A DNA stretch of 33,358 nucleotides from the NCBI GenBank assembly GCA_002492465.1, contig DKYT01000054.1:1-33358 (forward strand), read 5' to 3'. The stretch comes from Lachnospiraceae bacterium UBA7093. GTDB lineage: Bacteria > Bacillota > Clostridia > Lachnospirales > Lachnospiraceae. Each line of letters starts with the position of its first letter. Positions within the stretch are counted from its first letter, which is position 1. Made by a program: the position numbers and the translations under genes. Of this stretch, positions 33,040-33,358 are shown one piece after another. The notes beneath the pieces are model-generated. The model had not been told where the DNA came from. It saw nothing but the letters and a program-made list of their open reading frames with translations, and made no database searches.

Positions 33040-33358
33040 GGATTGGTGAGCCGGGGATGGCAGGTCTGGTGCGCCGGGCGGTATAGGGCTGGAAAATAAG
33101 CGGGGAGTTGGAAGCATATGGGAAGAGATTAGAAGAACTTAGTATCCCATCCAACACCCAGCAATGATCGGACAGGAGGTCCGATCAAGGTGCAATTTGT
33201 GCAGGGATGCACAACTGCACCGTTTGCGTCGCCTGCCATACCCTGCCCTGGGATGCTTAGTTCTTCTTATCTCTGTACATCCGCTCTCAACTCCCCGCTT
33301 ATTTTCCAGCCCTATACCGCCCGGCGCACCAGACCTGCCATCCCCGGCTCACCAATCC
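33040..33358. repeat. Palindromic element B with perfect 71-bp arms
   Basis: Positions 33040-33110 and 33288-33358 are exact inverted copies over 71 bp. A second arm pair, 33126-33149 and 33249-33272, matches at 21 of 24 bases. The core holds two more hairpins. The right arm ends on the last base of the window, so the element may extend further. It has no coding potential and is GC-richer than its surroundings. Confidence 0.8.
33165..33221. repeat. Core hairpins of element B
   Basis: TGATCGGAC pairs with GTCCGATCA (9 bp, loop AGGAG). Then GGTGCA pairs with TGCACC, enclosing TTGTGCA with TGCACAA. The whole could fold as one long branched structure in RNA or single-stranded DNA. Confidence 0.6.

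Noticed and set aside
32732..33157. Short frames in the right-hand palindromic region
   Set aside because: They follow the repeat arms, lack ribosome binding sites and show no protein-like pattern.
32660..33358. CRISPR array or retron
   Set aside because: There are inverted arms rather than regularly spaced direct repeats, and no reverse transcriptase or cas gene is in the window.

Overview
The window looks like the chromosome of a low-to-medium-GC Gram-positive anaerobe of the Clostridia, most likely a Lachnospiraceae gut bacterium. This is inferred from strong AGGAGG-type ribosome binding sites, a lipoprotein solute-binding protein, an E111-type MetA, a GntR/ABC cassette and overall protein style. 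No rRNA or marker fixes the species. Nearly every gene lies on the minus strand. Only the LacI-type regulator at the left edge reads the other way.

Region 1 (1-12720) is a carbohydrate locus. A nine-gene minus-strand operon encodes, in transcription order, a fucose/arabinose-isomerase-fold enzyme, the two halves of a split transketolase, a glycerol-kinase-like FGGY kinase, a two-domain sugar ABC ATPase, a permease, a lipoprotein solute-binding protein, a second permease and a divergent nucleoside-hydrolase-like protein. It implies import of a small sugar or glycoside, release, isomerisation, phosphorylation and ketol transfer. Split transketolases with non-standard substrates are known from D-apiose and sulfoquinovose catabolism, but the substrate here is open. 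A LacI regulator sits beyond the 3' end of the operon. A 14-bp AT-rich motif is identical in the lacI promoter and in front of the operon 12.4 kb away, so the regulator probably controls itself and the operon. An IS200-like element has landed at the very end of lacI.

Region 2 (12723-23942) is the most interesting part: a seven-gene operon for an exported polysaccharide. It holds a processive GT2 synthase without a PilZ domain, a large BcsB-like extracellular protein, a DUF2334 deacetylase-like protein, two polytopic GT-C-like membrane proteins, a membrane protein with a dead GGDEF domain but an intact RxxD c-di-GMP inhibitory site, and a membrane-anchored fusion of a TlpA-type thioredoxin with a GH8-like (BcsZ-like) glycosidase. 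The arrangement suggests c-di-GMP-gated secretion of a beta-linked glycan, with the GGDEF protein replacing PilZ.

Region 3 (23943-30560) is housekeeping: metA (predicted acetyl-CoA type), a divergent NAD-dependent DNA ligase, an RluF-like pseudouridine synthase, hflX and aroA.

Region 4 (30602-32650) is a YtrA-type GntR regulator with an ABC ATPase and an ABC-2 permease. Region 5 (32660-33358) has no credible gene and contains two large palindromic elements. The second has perfect 71-bp arms and runs to the last base of the window.
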